A DNA stretch of 64,000 nucleotides from Crotalaria pallida (lineage: Eukaryota > Streptophyta > Magnoliopsida > Fabales > Fabaceae). Made by a program: the position numbers and the translations under genes. Positions 10,269 through 22,380 of this stretch are shown one piece after another. Positions within the stretch are counted from its first letter, which is position 1, and each line of letters begins with the position of its first letter. Under the pieces are notes generated by a model. The model was not told the DNA's origin and searched no databases. It was given only the letters and a program-made list of their open reading frames with translations. The stretch covers positions 71,567,001-71,631,000 of the forward strand of contig CM075656.1 of NCBI GenBank assembly GCA_037953625.1. The letters run 5' to 3'.

Positions 10269-13200
10269 TCATTGACTGCTACAAAAGCCTAAAAATCCCA
10301 TAAACTCATGGTTGTGGATCATTTGAATGCTCTTCTGAATGCCGACGACACCTGAAAGGGAAAAAAAGGGTTACATTTGCTACCCTTATAAATGTATTAC
10401 ACTCTGCTAAAGAAAACATTAACATGGATTAGCAATTGAGATTGATTTGCTTTACCCATGGTTACAGCACTAGCGAAAATGACACCAGAGAGGATGAATA
10501 CAATTATTGAGGCCCTTCTAAGAATTGCTATCAATTTTCTTACTAAGTACTGTCCAAAGAAGCCAGCCAAAACAGACACTCCTGTGAGGTATAGTGCTGC
10601 AAAAGAAACACAATAAGGTAGAGAAGTTTTCATATGATCAGAAGTCAGAACACAGATAAGATTTTACTATAGTTAACTATTTTACAAATTGTTAGTTGCG
10701 CATGGAATCTGGAGAAAATAAAGGGTGGAGCCAGGGCATGGAGAAAAGTAGGAGAAATCGGTACATGGTGTTATTCTTAGGTTTTATTCTTTATGTGCAT
10801 ATGGTGTTGTTCTCCAATACTAATACATGTTATATTCCTATTGGAAAACATTAATTATAGAATAATGCCTAAGATTGGTCTTATACTTAATAGACCATGA
10901 TATGTAGTCATCATTCACCTATTTCGACACATTCCTCTCGATATCATTCTTACACGACAACAGTGGCAATAAAAAAGGTAGATTAATTGAAAGGAGATCT
11001 AAGTTTAAAGGGTTGATGAAAACTACCATAAGGAATGGGGAACCTGTTGAGAAGGTAGAATTCCACCACGGACAAAGATGATGAAAACATCATCACAAAT
11101 GTTGCTGTTGCACTAGCAACCTGCAATTTAAACAAACAAACCACATCCATGGAAGTTAAATTGCTTGAATTTTAAGGCTAACATTTAAACTGTGTATCAT
11201 AGTAGAAAGGTTATATATTTACTCAACCTGAGGGATTACACCAATCTCAAGGAGAAGAGGTCCTAAAATGAAGCCACCACCAGAACCAAGAAGACCTCCA
11301 ACAGTACCCCCTATGATGCCACAGAATGCACAAAATGCAATGTGCAAAGGAGTCCATTCAATTGAAGCCTCACAGATGCATTCTAAGTTTCCTGTGCTCA
11401 ACCTATTTTTGTAATCCTTGTACAACTTCACTGCTTCTTTGCCAAACACAACAAGTGCAATAGGAAACTGAAAAAGAAAGAGGTTAATTAGGTGCATGCC
11501 ACAAGTCTCTCTGACCTCACTGCATAATAAATTAAATTGTGATTATGTAATTGCTTTTATCATCAAACCTGTAAGCTGAAAAGCACCCAATACCATACAC
11601 TGCAAACCTTTGTATTATTCTGCAGACCAACAACAAATATATTTTATAAATAAATAAATGAAAATTCAATTGACATGTGACCTGAAATTGTGAATTGAAG
11701 AGAGAGGTAGAGAGGGGTGGGGCTCACCTTGATGATTTGAAGTAGAAGGAAAGAAACCCACACAATCATTAGCATCAGAATCTTTTTCCACCTAAGGTTG
11801 AAACAAAGAATTTGCTGAAGGGGTTTAAGAAAAAAAAAGAGTTAGTTTCAATTCTACTTACCTACAATTAAATGAAAATTCTATGTTCATCTCTCACACT
11901 AGTTTTGGCAACACCATGTTTTACACCTATTTTATAATCATAACTCTTTTGATCGATGACATTAAAGTAGGTGCAAAAAGCAGTATTGGCAAAACTAGTG
12001 TGAGAATAAGAAATTTTCATACCATAGGTGACTTCTTTTCTCTCGGAATCAAAGGCTCATATTGTGTGTCTATTAGAACTGCACATTTCAGGAAATACAG
12101 TCACTATCACTCCAAATACAATGAAGTTACCAAAGAAACTACCTTTACATGGGGACACTTTACCGAAAAGAAGATACTCTCATTTCAAAGCTTTTGAATT
12201 TTTTTATTTTGATGAATGAATCATTCTACACTCAGAATATGACTCCTAGTTAATCCTATATAAAGTGATAATGTTAAAGATTCTCTTACGTTCGCCACGG
12301 GAATTAACAAAAGTAGCTTGTTGCTTTTCCATTTCTTTCTGCAATTAGCAAACAAAAAGCACACACATAAAGTCATGGATAATGTTTTGTGAACATCAAT
12401 AATTCCATTGATAGCTTACAAGAATATTCAACTGCGCATACTCTTATCTCTTTAAGCTGTGAAACTTTTACCTTGAGAATAGTCTCTTCCTTCCACATCT
12501 CGGTTCCCCTGAAGAAAGACCTTGAAGAGGTTCCTGTCCAAAACAAATATCAAATATTACACCCAAAAAAAAGAGAAAATTAACTGCACTACACCACTTT
12601 ATTACCAGAGATCAATTAAGGGCGCTTTTTGACTAAGGAGAATAATTATACACTTATTCAATATGCTTTTTTGAAAAAAAAAGCTAAGAAGAGCTTATTG
12701 TCATGAGGTTTTCTGATATCCTTATTGAGATAAAATAAAAAGGGATCATAGAAAATTCATTGGCTAATTTTATAAGCTTATGAAATAAATAATTTATTCT
12801 CACAAGTCCAAAAAGCTATTCACAAAGAAGTGATTGATTCAAAGTATGTATAGTATGATTTTTTTTGCTAGTAATTAAACTTTTTCTGTTAATAGTGATA
12901 AGTGATAACATACCTATGAACAGTATAATGATGAGGACAGTGATGAGCCAGTAGGGGAAGACAACACTGAGGGCAACACCAACAGTGATACCAAGCATGA
13001 GCATAGGCTGAAAAAGAAGAGCCAAATCATAGTCCAATATTGGAACCTCTTTTGTAGGATGAGGCACTCTCAGGTTATACCAAACTGATGATGCTGATGC
13101 ACCCATTATCATACCTGCACAAATTCAAGTCAACAACACCAAACTTTTTTATTAGTACACTACAAGACATTAAAGAAAGTACAACCTTAGAGTCACTCAA

Positions 13201-14182
13201 AAAGTAATATAAGTTCACAATTCCAAACAATTTTTTTTTCCTCCTAGAAACTCTGATTAAAAGCCCACGAGAGTGTGCAACAAAAATCTAATGATTACAG
13301 GACTCAAAAAGTAAGAGCAGAAAGCATTACAAGATCACAAATCCAAACAATTTTTTTTTTAAACTAAAAACTCTAGTTAAAGCCCACAAAAGTCTGCAAA
13401 AAAAAATAAAAAATCTAATAATCACTTTTTGATAGCATTTGATGGTCAGGAAAAAAAATACATAAAACAAATGCACATGATTCCACTTAAAAAATAAAAG
13501 CATGAAACCAAAGAGAATAGAACAATATTATTTTCTCCATGTTCCATCTTTCATGTTTGTGCATCAAACACTACCTTATAGACCCCCTCCCTTCTTCTTC
13601 TTGAAAATATGTGTAAATTAGTCTAAAGAAGAAGAAGAAGAAAGACGAGAGAAATATTAATATTAATACTAATACTAATATTATAAAAAGTTACATTTGG
13701 AAAGAGCAGCAGCAGACTTGGTATCAAAACCAATAATGAGAGTGAGCATAGGAACAAAAATGCCTCCACCACCAACCCCACCAACGGTTCCAAAAGCAGA
13801 TCCAAGAAAAGCAATCACTGTGGCCAACACAAGTCTCCAACTGAATTCCAAATCCTGCACCACCACCACCCCAACAATCCCCCCAAAAAAAAACAAGAAA
13901 GCATTAATCTTTCAACAACCCCATCAACGATAATTGATAAGGAAGAGAAAGAAGAAGAAGCATATAATATATAATATATAAATAATAACATACGGGCCAA
14001 ACTTTATGTGTTGTGGATTCATAGAGGAGATTAAGAGAGGGTGTTGAATAGAAGTGTTGTTGTTCATTGGTGGAATATTGGGTGAGGAAGAAGGTTGAGA
14101 GAATAGCGAGAGAGGAAGCAGAGAGGAGGTAGAAGATGAATCCTTTGGTGGAGGAAGAAGACATGGACATGGACATGGACAT
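10269..14182 (-). CDS. TauE/SafE-family membrane protein (12 exons)
   Basis: Predicted polytopic membrane transporter of the sulfite exporter TauE/SafE family; the substrate in plants is uncertain. Twelve coding exons with GT/AG borders: 13994-14182, 13695-13854, 12914-13114, 12472-12533, 12290-12338, 12023-12078, 11728-11814, 11569-11619, 11228-11467, 11027-11120, 10456-10596 and 10269-10351. Together they give 1413 nt, or 470 residues, in one frame. Residues about 15-33 form an N-terminal hydrophobic segment. The two family repeats show the glycine-rich signatures GTVGGVGGGGIFVP (exon 2) and GTVGGLLGSGGGFILGP (exon 9). A charged loop with a KEMEKQQ stretch and the motif YEPLIPREKK sits between them. 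The C-terminus ends IHNHEFMGFLGFCSSQ. The start was chosen at the first of four tandem ATG-TCC pairs because it has a GCCGCC context. Positionally equivalent to At2g36630. Confidence 0.95.
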
Positions 14183-14400
14183 GGCGGCCAATGAATAAGT
14201 GTTAGAGAGGAACCAAAAAAATAAAACTGATAATGATGAAAGATGCTCTGATAAAAACATAAAACAAAACAAATAAATAGGGAACGTTGTTATGTTATGG
14301 TATGTGTCTTATATTGTCTGGCCTGTCGTACGTACACTTCCCCACGGAACCACGTAATATAAAATTTCCCTATTATCACTAATTTCGGGTGTATGTGGGT
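14183..14400 (-). promoter_or_regulatory. 5' flank of TauE/SafE gene
   Basis: The 5' leader is open in the coding frame for about 30 codons, but the upstream Met-rich stretch is not typical of the family. A TATA-like CTATTTATTTG lies on the minus strand at about 14268-14279. Otherwise nothing specific is seen. Confidence 0.4.
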
Positions 14401-14462
14401 CGGATCCAATAAACCCAATTCAACCCTCTTTTGGCTGGTTGAATTGGTTTAATGGGTTGAGT

Positions 14463-14504
14463 TTTTTTTTTCCATGATCGGAGTGTCCACCGCCGACCGC
14501 AGTA
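14463..14504 (-). mobile_element. SINE 3'-end fragment
   Basis: A poly-T run followed by CCATGATCGGAGTGTCCACC GCCGACCGCAG is the reverse complement of the 3' part of the SINE at 42958-43066 (CTGCGGTCGGTGGTGGAC...CATGG-poly-A). A short, strongly truncated minus-strand copy. Confidence 0.55.
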
Positions 14505-15022
14505 ATTAATATTTTTTTAAGTAACCCCATCAAGTATGAGTTTAATCATGCATTTATTATCTTAACAATCAATTTACGCTAGTACCAAACCCAACCCCCT
14601 AATTTAAATGTATTTTAAAGGGATTGCTTAACCTCAGCCCTAATAAGAGGTGAAAAAGTAGAAAAAATGTCTTGGAAAGCTAACCCACTAACTTTTAAAG
14701 TCTTAAACATTTATTTTTTCAATGCAAAGATACTTTTTATAGCTTCTTATCCTCAGGTTAAGAAAATCCTTTATTTATTTACTTTTTACTAATATATGTT
14801 ATACTTAATTTTTCATGACTTAATGGTAAATTGTATAATTATATTATTTATGGATAATTAGGTTCACTATAATGTAATTGGGTTGATTTGGATAATATTT
14901 AATTACTTATTTATGTAATTTTTGTTCTATTTTTAATTTTATTTTAAAATTTATTTAGATTTTTTTTTTATTTTGTAGAAATCAAGATACATAAAAACCC
15001 AAGCATCCGACCCAACCCAACT
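14505..15022. other. intergenic, AT-rich
   Basis: No gene or clear repeat terminus. It contains 'gggttga'/'caacccaa' low-complexity blocks similar to sequence beyond 16177. Confidence 0.4.
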
Positions 15023-16176
15023 AGGGATGACAATTGGACCCGGACCCGAGAGTACCCGCGGGTAGTACCTGCAACGGATCCGGGTCCGGGTCCAAAAAAG
15101 AGACCTGTGGGTCCAAAGAATGGACTCGTCTGGGTACCCGCTTTGAACAGTTCTAGGTTCGAATCTGAGATATCCAGACCTGACAATATTTACATATATG
15201 CATTATATATATATATATATATATAATTTTAGTATGTTTTTGTTTGACGAGATAAATTTTTTTTTATATTTGCGAGTGTTTAATGGTGATAAGGATTAAT
15301 ATTAAGTAGAGTGTGTAATGATGTATTAAGGATCCCACGGTCTATAAAAAAACATAGAAATTAATTTAAAAACTAATTTTTTTCTTTTATTTTTTTGAAA
15401 ACCGGACCGGTTATTGAACCGGTACCTTGGTTATTGAACCGGTCAAGGTACCGGTTCAAGGTTCAATGGTTGGACCGTGATCGAACCTGACCCAACCAGT
15501 CTTAATGTACGCGTGTGTATATAATCATATATTTTAGTACTTTTACCTTTTTGTGTCTTTTTGTTTTTTCTCTATTGATTTTTTATGCTGCCTTCTTGTG
15601 CGTCACTCACTGTTCTTTTTTCTTTCACTTCACTTCTTTGCCTTTTTGGCTTTTTGATTTTCGATTTTTCTTAGTTCTAAAATCTAAAGTTTTAATATTC
15701 TTTCTCGTTGAGATGAGAGCAAACACGTAATCAACTAGTGAGACTCATATTGGTGTCGTTTGAGTTTTCAGCATATAGGATTTTGTTATTTAAAAAAAAA
15801 CTCAATTTTTTGCTTAATTTGGGCTTCCAAATTCAAATCGGGCCAAACCGGGTTTCCGCCGGTTTTGACGATTTAATACCGGTTCAGCCGAAATTCCGGT
15901 TTTTTTGCAAAGTGGTTTCTGGCTTATTCCGGACCGGCACCTCCACCGGTTCATTGGTTTTCCGGTTGAACCGGCCGGTCCAGTCCGGTTTTCAAAACCA
16001 TGAAAAAAATTGTTAATGGGTATCTGCAAAACCCGTCTGGGTACCCAAAGACCCGCTTACCCACTATGCAGTGAGTACCCGCGCGGGTCCGGGTGGATCC
16101 GGGTACAGCAATTTATGAACGGGTCCAGGTAATGGGATACCCAGACCTGGACCCACCCGGATCCATTGTCATCCCT
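15023..16176. mobile_element. terminal-inverted-repeat element rich in GGACCCGG
   Basis: The left border AGGGATGACAATTGGACCCG is inverted to the right border, which on the minus strand starts AGGGATGACAATGGATCCGG. Both ends continue with many GGGTCCGGG/GTACCCG blocks. It carries a second element inside (15397-16003) and a TA microsatellite near 15207-15225. No transposase frame is visible. Confidence 0.65.
15397..16003. mobile_element. nested element with AACCGG-rich inverted ends
   Basis: The left border TTTTGAAAACCGGACCGGTT pairs with the right border, which on the minus strand reads TTTTGAAAACCGGACTGGAC. Both ends hold repeated ACCGGTT blocks. The AT-rich interior lacks a protein-like frame. 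It appears to sit inside the GGACCCGG element. A target duplication could not be fixed. Confidence 0.55.
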
Positions 16177-16906
16177 AAACCCAACCCGAATTTCGTTCTA
16201 TGGGTTATGTTGGGTTGATTTTGACACTCATAAGAACTCAACCCAATTTATTTTGATTGGGTCGGGTGTTTAATCTCCTCAAAAACCAACCCCACCCGAC
16301 CTCTTACACCCTTAATCACAATCCCCTAATTTCATAAGCTTTTCTTTATAATAATGTAGGAGTAATTGATAATATTTAGTATATATTTTTTAAAAGAGTT
16401 TATATGTATTGAGTAAATAAAGATGTTGATGAAAAAATTAATTAATTATTGTAATTTGAAAGATCCACTTATAAATAAGATAAATTTTTTTTTCTAAAAT
16501 TGACTTATATTAAATACAGAAGAAAGTAAAAAAAAAATGTTTTGTTATCACATTTTGGTTTTCAATATTGATCTTTAACTTTGTACAATATTTTTTAGTC
16601 TTATTATACCTAACAATTAAATCTTTATTTTTTTTATAAAAAATATCTTATTTACAATAAAATATAAACACTGCTATAGTGTTTTTTTCGGGTGAAACTA
16701 TTGACTAACACTCTTCTTTAATCAATTATAATTTTGTAAATTAAATAACGTAATTTGTGATTGATTAATTGAAAATATGGATATACAATTTAAAGTGCTA
16801 ATAACTTCATCCATTATTTAGGGAAAAAAACATATATTAAAAAAAAAAGATAATAAAAGGTCCGGGAGTTATAGGCATATTTTATCAAAGTTAACTTCAA
16901 TAAGAG
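16177..16906. other. intergenic, no recognised gene
   Basis: AT-rich with poly-A/T runs. A short 'ccaacccgaat...gggttgggttg' stretch opens it. Nothing coding is seen. Confidence 0.4.
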
Positions 16907-17070
16907 ATTAATGGATATGCATTGGCAGTGGTGTAAAGTTTTTTACATCATCCGTCCATCATTCATCATTCATTTATATTATTTTAATTTAAAAGTATGT
17001 CAACGATCATAAACGAATGAATGATGAATGATGCACTGATGGTGTAAAAACCTTTTACACTATCCGTACA
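16907..17070. mobile_element. small foldback MITE, copy 1
   Basis: Inverted halves: 'gtgtaaagttttttacatca' left and 'ggtgtaaaaaccttttacac' right, with 'gaatgatgaatgatg' inverted to 'catcattcatcattc' further in. A related copy is at 27657-27828, sharing 'agattaatggat' and 'gatgatgcac' blocks. Confidence 0.65.
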
Positions 17071-17531
17071 TTCTTCATTTTCTTGTTAAATAAACCAAGC
17101 AAGATAAGAGGTCCCCCTGTGAGTGTCATGTGGGGCTAGAGTGACTCTCAGTCCCAATCACGTTCTAAAATTAACCAATAATCAATAGTAATTTCATAAC
17201 ATAAAAAATTAAAATTGTTATTAAAGAATATATATGTGTGTGTATATGTATGTGTGTGTGATTGATGGTAATAGATCAGAATTATCGATTGTTCTAACTT
17301 AATCAGGCGTGATAATTTAATTGTGTATAAATAGTAAAATGAGAGAGTTTTTTTTTTTTTTTTCCGATTGTTGCTTTAGATGGAAAGAAAACCAATTTTT
17401 AAACAATAATTTGAATGGTGTCCTAAAAAAAATTTTAAAATCAAATTTTATTTAAGTTTATTAATGGAAAATAAATATAAATATTATAAATATTTGGAAA
17501 GTTTTCCTATTAAAATATGTTAGGTTAGCCG

Positions 17532-18198
17532 TAGAGCCTTTCCTAACATTTTCGGGACCATAGGCAAAATTAGAAATAGGGTCCTCTTTATAAAATAATT
17601 AATTACGTAAAATTAATTACATAAAACTTTTGCAATATAGATTACAACATGATAACATAATAATTTTATATTTTTTTATAATTAAGAAATTTCACTAATA
17701 ACATCAAACTTAAGTAAGCATCATAGTAGATATTCTGCCCACCTTTTAGAAATGGTTGAAGAAACTCACCTCAACATTTGCTTTAAGCTTGGTTAAAAAA
17801 GCACATCAACTATTGAGTCAATTTCGAATTTTTAAACCATGTCAAACCACCCTTACATTATCATTAACCCCCAATCATCTATATACCTGTCGATAATTCT
17901 TATTACAAAATTAATAACTATGAACTATAATAACATGATCCTAAAAAAAATCACCAAAATCACCTACGTGGCTCTATCCCTTTGTCTTTTGTTTCAACTT
18001 CCATGGTTCCACCTCTTTTCTTTCCCTTTTTAGTTTCTAGATTTGATTTGAGTTTTAGAGTTTTTGTGTGTGGGCTTGCGCCTTGTGGCTTTGTTTTATT
18101 TATTTTCTTACCTTTTTTTAATTTCAATTATATATAGGTGTTCAAAAAAATTTGGGACCCCAAAAAATTGGGGGCCTTAGGCGGTTGCCCCTCTTGTC
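17532..18198. mobile_element. degenerate hAT-like element
   Basis: The right side carries GGGGGCCTTAGGCGGTTGCC plus CTCTTGTCCTGGG, and the left side carries CCTTTCCTAACATTTTCGGG. These resemble, inverted and diverged, the GGGCCC-rich subterminal blocks of the hAT element at 1819-2283. The interior is AT-rich. No target duplication was identified. Confidence 0.45.
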
Positions 18199-18904
18199 CT
18201 GGGATTAGCTCATCTTTTTGTTGTTAGTCCGGTGGTTGGAGTTATTTGGGGTGTTATCTATAATTGGTTAGGATGTGATACGGTGAACATTAACTCTTTA
18301 CCTAAATTCTTTTTAGAGCACAATAATCTAGGGAAAACAAAGAAGAGCAGGAATTTTATAGGCATGATTTGAATGTGCGTTTGTTGGAGAAATTATATTA
18401 TTTTCAATAACGATGAGGTTGATATTCCAAGTTGGGTTGATACAATTAATATTAAATCTTAGTCTTGGTTTTCCTGCTTGAGCGAGCTGTCTACTTATTT
18501 CGTTGTCCGATTGGTGCATGACATCCATACAATGTATAGATAGAGTTGATTAATTATATTATATTGTATTGTGATTCACATAGTGGGTTTGCTAGGATTT
18601 GCTATACTCTTTATCCCTTGTTTAGGAATTTTTTTCTATCAAGGTTTTTAAGGAGGTAGGGATCCTAATAATGTCTTGGTAGGTAGTGTTCATTTATTTT
18701 CTGTTGTTTTTGAGTTGTAACTATTACTTCACAATTTCGTGAGGTAGACTCATGTATTTCGCTCTTAGTTGATTTTTGTCTATTTGAGCACATGATTTCG
18801 TACTCATGTTCAAACCCTTTATAGAATGAAGGGTTCATGTATACTATGATGCTTAATATATCACTTGTGTTGAATAAAATTTTTATTTGCTTGTTAAAAA
18901 AAAA
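18199..18904 (+). pseudogene. LINE 3' fragment (zf-RVT tail, 3' UTR, poly-A)
   Basis: One frame reads VIWGVIYNWLGCDTVN, then HNNLGKTKKSRNFIGMI and further on NNDEVDIPSWVDTIN, matching the C-terminal region of legume L1-type retrotransposon polyproteins. In-frame stops (two at least) break it. A 3' tail ends in GTTGAATAAAATTTTTATTT and a poly-A run at about 18895-18904. Strongly 5'-truncated and decayed. Confidence 0.65.
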
Positions 18905-19089
18905 AGTTATAAAGTAAACACTGTTCATAATTATAATTGTCGGGTTTTTTTTTAATGAAAACATGCGGTGTTTTTTCAAAACAAACATACACACATTTTC
19001 TTATAATATTTGGCTTATGAACAACTGTGCTCATATTTTTATCTATTCCATAGACATATTAATATATAATCATAAAATTAAGGTTTATT

Positions 19090-19535
19090 TATCTATTTGA
19101 TCCCTAAAAATTTAATGTGTTTTGATTTTAATCTCTAAAAGTAATTTTGATTAGGAATAGTCTATTTAATTTTTCAAACATTTTTGTTTTGGTACACACC
19201 ATTAGAAAAAATCTATTATATGTCGATGTGGTTAAAAAAAACACGTCAGCATCTGTGTGGTGTGAGGCGATGCTATGTAGATGGTGCGACATAGATGATT
19301 TAGGCCCATGAAAGCAATATGTTATATATAGAACCATTTTGCGTATGAGATCATTTTGTTTCTGTATGCCTGTATTATCCACCTTATACCACTTATTTAG
19401 TGTCATCTTACATCACGTGGTTGCTGTTGTGGTTAGATTTAAACCAAAACATTTGAAATTTTAAAAATTAGTCTCAATCATAATAACTTTTAAAAATTAA
19501 AACCAAAAGACATTGAATATTTGGCATCAAAGACA
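19090..19535. mobile_element. foldback/terminal-inverted-repeat element
   Basis: About 60-80 bp of the left border ('taatgtgttttgatttta', 'ctctaaaagtaattttgatt') is inverted to the right border ('taaaaccaaaagacattga', 'aatcataataacttttaaaa'). Such 'ctaaaa.ttaatctc' ends are usual for small Mutator-like or foldback elements. No target duplication was fixed and no coding frame seen. Confidence 0.5.
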
Positions 19536-20148
19536 TCAATAATTATTATAGAGAACTAAAGTCAATAAACAGGGCCAAAGACATAAATATTATACAAAAT
19601 ATTATTATTTTTCTCGGTGGGTATGGTCCCTAAAATATTAATTATTTTAGGGACCAAAGTCATAAAACAGGGTATGGAACCAGGACAGGTTCTGGATTGG
19701 ATAGTGTCACATTTATGAGTATTGATCATGCTCATACACCAACCAATTCAAGCAGCTTTATTTAAGCTCGATCAGACACTTACACGTCTCGCCAAAATCC
19801 CGTGTTACCAGATACCACTATCCAATTCGGAGTTTTATTGTTTACGGTCTCTGGATATATCTTAATCCTTTGCCAGTGACTTTAGAAACTGGATAAATCC
19901 TAATTTAGTTTAGTCACAAGTAACTAATGCAATAGGCTTTAGAAATTGCTTGGTCTACAAAATATATGATGAATGAATGGTCACTTGTGTTACTGACTCT
20001 TTAGCCAGTGGTGATATTGAGGTTTGTTATTATAACAAATACTAACAAGTTAGTTATTGACACTGAAGATCCTTGGTCAAGTTTATCCCGAATATAATTG
20101 TCGCTATCATGTTTTAATGGCAATGTCATATGGATAGTTGAGTAGCCA
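19536..20148. other. intergenic, no recognised gene
   Basis: Contains a moderately GC-balanced stretch (19650-19960) with 'ggttctggattggatagtg' and, inverted, 'accactatccaattcgga' about 125 bp further on. It could be part of an unknown repeat. No coding evidence. Confidence 0.4.
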
Positions 20149-20697
20149 AAAAATGATGTTATTTTTAAATAAGTTAATAAAAGTAGATATTTTGATCTCT
20201 CACTTTGACACTCATAAATCATGTTAATCTTTAACGTTAAATAAATTTCATTTTCATCTCTGACTTTGTATTTATCACATTAGTCCCTAAAAACAACAAA
20301 GATGTTTCTTTCAATATCATAGGCACTTTTGTATTCAATCTTCTCTACATATTTGACAAAACAATGTTGTTCCATAATGAAACTTGTATATTTTTTAGTT
20401 TTTGATCAATATACTTAAGTTTTTGGTGGAAGGTGAATGAATGATATCTTGATTTCTTTTTACACCAAAATAAGGAGTGATAAACTAATAGAAAAGAATA
20501 AGAAAGTGACGATAATCTTAAAAGAAACATCTTTGTTGCTCCTGGGAACTAATGTGTCAGACGTTCATAAAATTCATGGATGAAATTAAAATTTATTTAA
20601 TATAAAAGACTAATATGATCTACAGATTGTCAAAATCAGGATCAAAATGACAATTTTTATTTAACTTATGAAAAATGACATCATTTTAAGCCACATA
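20149..20697. mobile_element. terminal-inverted-repeat element, about 550 bp
   Basis: Left border AAAATGATGTTATTTTTAAA is inverted to the right border (minus strand AAAATGATGTCATTTTTCAT). The inversion continues through 'aacaaagatgtttctttcaa' and 'aaagaaacatctttgttg' near the centre, so almost the whole element can fold back. No coding frame. Confidence 0.65.
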
Positions 20698-21125
20698 ACA
20701 ACCCACATGATATCGCGCGCCATTAAGAAGTGATACCAACTATCGGCTCTGGGGATGAACGTGAGAGACGATTGTCAATGTCAAATACTATATTACTACT
20801 ATCCATGTTTTACAAAGATGATGAAAAATTCTAAAAGTTAAAAAATTAAAGAAATGTATATTTAATGATTTGTCTAAACACATTAATCAATTATCACATA
20901 ACTAATTTAATGTATTTTGCATTGATCAACTAATCACACTTCAAAACATGTAATTTATAAAAAAAAAATCATTAATTATATTAATTTTAATTTTAAACGA
21001 AAATTTTTATATGTTTTTACCAACATCATCCTTATAACAAAAAAAAAAGTATTTCATTAATGTCAAGGATAAATAAAATGGATGAGTACATAAATATGGA
21101 CTGAAGTAATCATTTACTTGATATT

Positions 21126-21419
21126 TACTCCATCTGTTCTTATTTATATGTCTTATTTTAAACAAAACATATCATTTAAGAATTACAATTATTACTAAGA
21201 TTTTCAATATATTAATTATGTTTTTTTTTTCCACTATACCATTTCCCTCTCTATAATCATTACTTTTTATTTACTACATACTTACATAAATCAATACCCT
21301 ATTAAATAAAAATAAGCATAAAAAATAACATTTATTACACTATTAAAATTCTCTAAAGAACAAATAAAAAAAACAAAAAACTTCTAAAAAAACACAATTA
21401 ATAAGGAAAGGAAGGAGTA
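21126..21419. mobile_element. MITE ('TACTCCATCTG' type)
   Basis: Left end TACTCCATCTGTTCTTATTT pairs with the right end, which on the minus strand reads TACTCCTTCCTTTCCTTATT. Its body ('attaattatgttt', 'ccactatacc', 'aataacatttattacac') recurs in the disrupted copy at 37910-38412. Confidence 0.75.
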
Positions 21420-21534
21420 ACAACTACTGTTGTGTACATACTGTATGATTGTCAAACTGTACACATGCGAATTTTATCGATTAATTACTTGTCAATAAAT
21501 CGCCCGTTGTAAATAAAGTAGGAATTTTATTAAG

Positions 21535-22168
21535 GATATGTTCGGCAAAACTAGCTTGTAACTTGTAGCTATGAGCTTCTAGTTTATAGCTGTTAAGCTA
21601 GCTACGAGCTGTGAGCTTGTAGCTGTGAGCTTATAGCTGTTTAGCTGACTATTTGAAATAGTGCTGTTCGACAAAACTTGCTTTTAAAGTAGCTAAAAGT
21701 TATTAAATGACAAAAAAGGACATGCAACATTTTATTATTTTAAATTTTTCAAATTTTGTATTTAATTATTAAATAGATAGTTAATCAATTAATTAATTTA
21801 TAAAATATAAAAATTATTAAATTATAATTAATTAAATTCATTTTTTTCCTTAATTTATTAATTATGTAGTTAATTAATTAACTAAATATAACAAAATTAT
21901 TAAATTATAATTAATAATTAATTAAAGGGTAGCAAAATAATTTTAAATTTTTTTATGAGGGTATAATTGGTATATGAATTATTAAAAGCTAGTTTAATTT
22001 ATTGAAAGCTACTTGAAAAAACTAGCTTTCAAAAGCTACAAGCTCATTTTTAAAAGCTATAAGCTCATTTTAATTTGTGTTCACCGAACGGGCTAGTAGC
22101 TTATTGACTAAATCTGAAAGCTCCTAAATAACTAAAAAGCTTTTAACTACCCTTGCCGAACAGAGCCT
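21535..22168. mobile_element. hAT-like element with AGCTTATAGCT subterminal repeats, copy 1
   Basis: Left end region 'gttcggcaaaactagcttg' is inverted to the right end (minus strand GGCTCTGTTCGGCAAGGGTA). Both subterminal regions carry many AGCTTGTAGCT/AGCTATAAGCT repeats. No clear 8-bp duplication remains. The same family as the dated insertion at 22455-23443. Confidence 0.6.
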
Positions 22169-22380
22169 AAGTCTTTAATAACAATCTAACGGTCTTTATT
22201 CATGACAAAGATAGTTAGGAAATGGTGATAAACTTTTCTATGTTTGCTAAACTTTCCACACCAATATGGGCAGACATGCGAGGAAAAAGACGAGAAAGTT
22301 TCGTGCTATGAGTGGAACACTGGAACTGAATGATTGATGAAAAAATTAAGACAGAACAAAGACAAAGGCAAATTAGCGAT

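Noticed and set aside
14183..14272. Upstream in-frame ATG extending the TauE/SafE protein by about 30 residues
   Set aside because: The extension is not typical of the family, and the ATG at 14182 has a GCCGCC context followed by the expected N-terminus.
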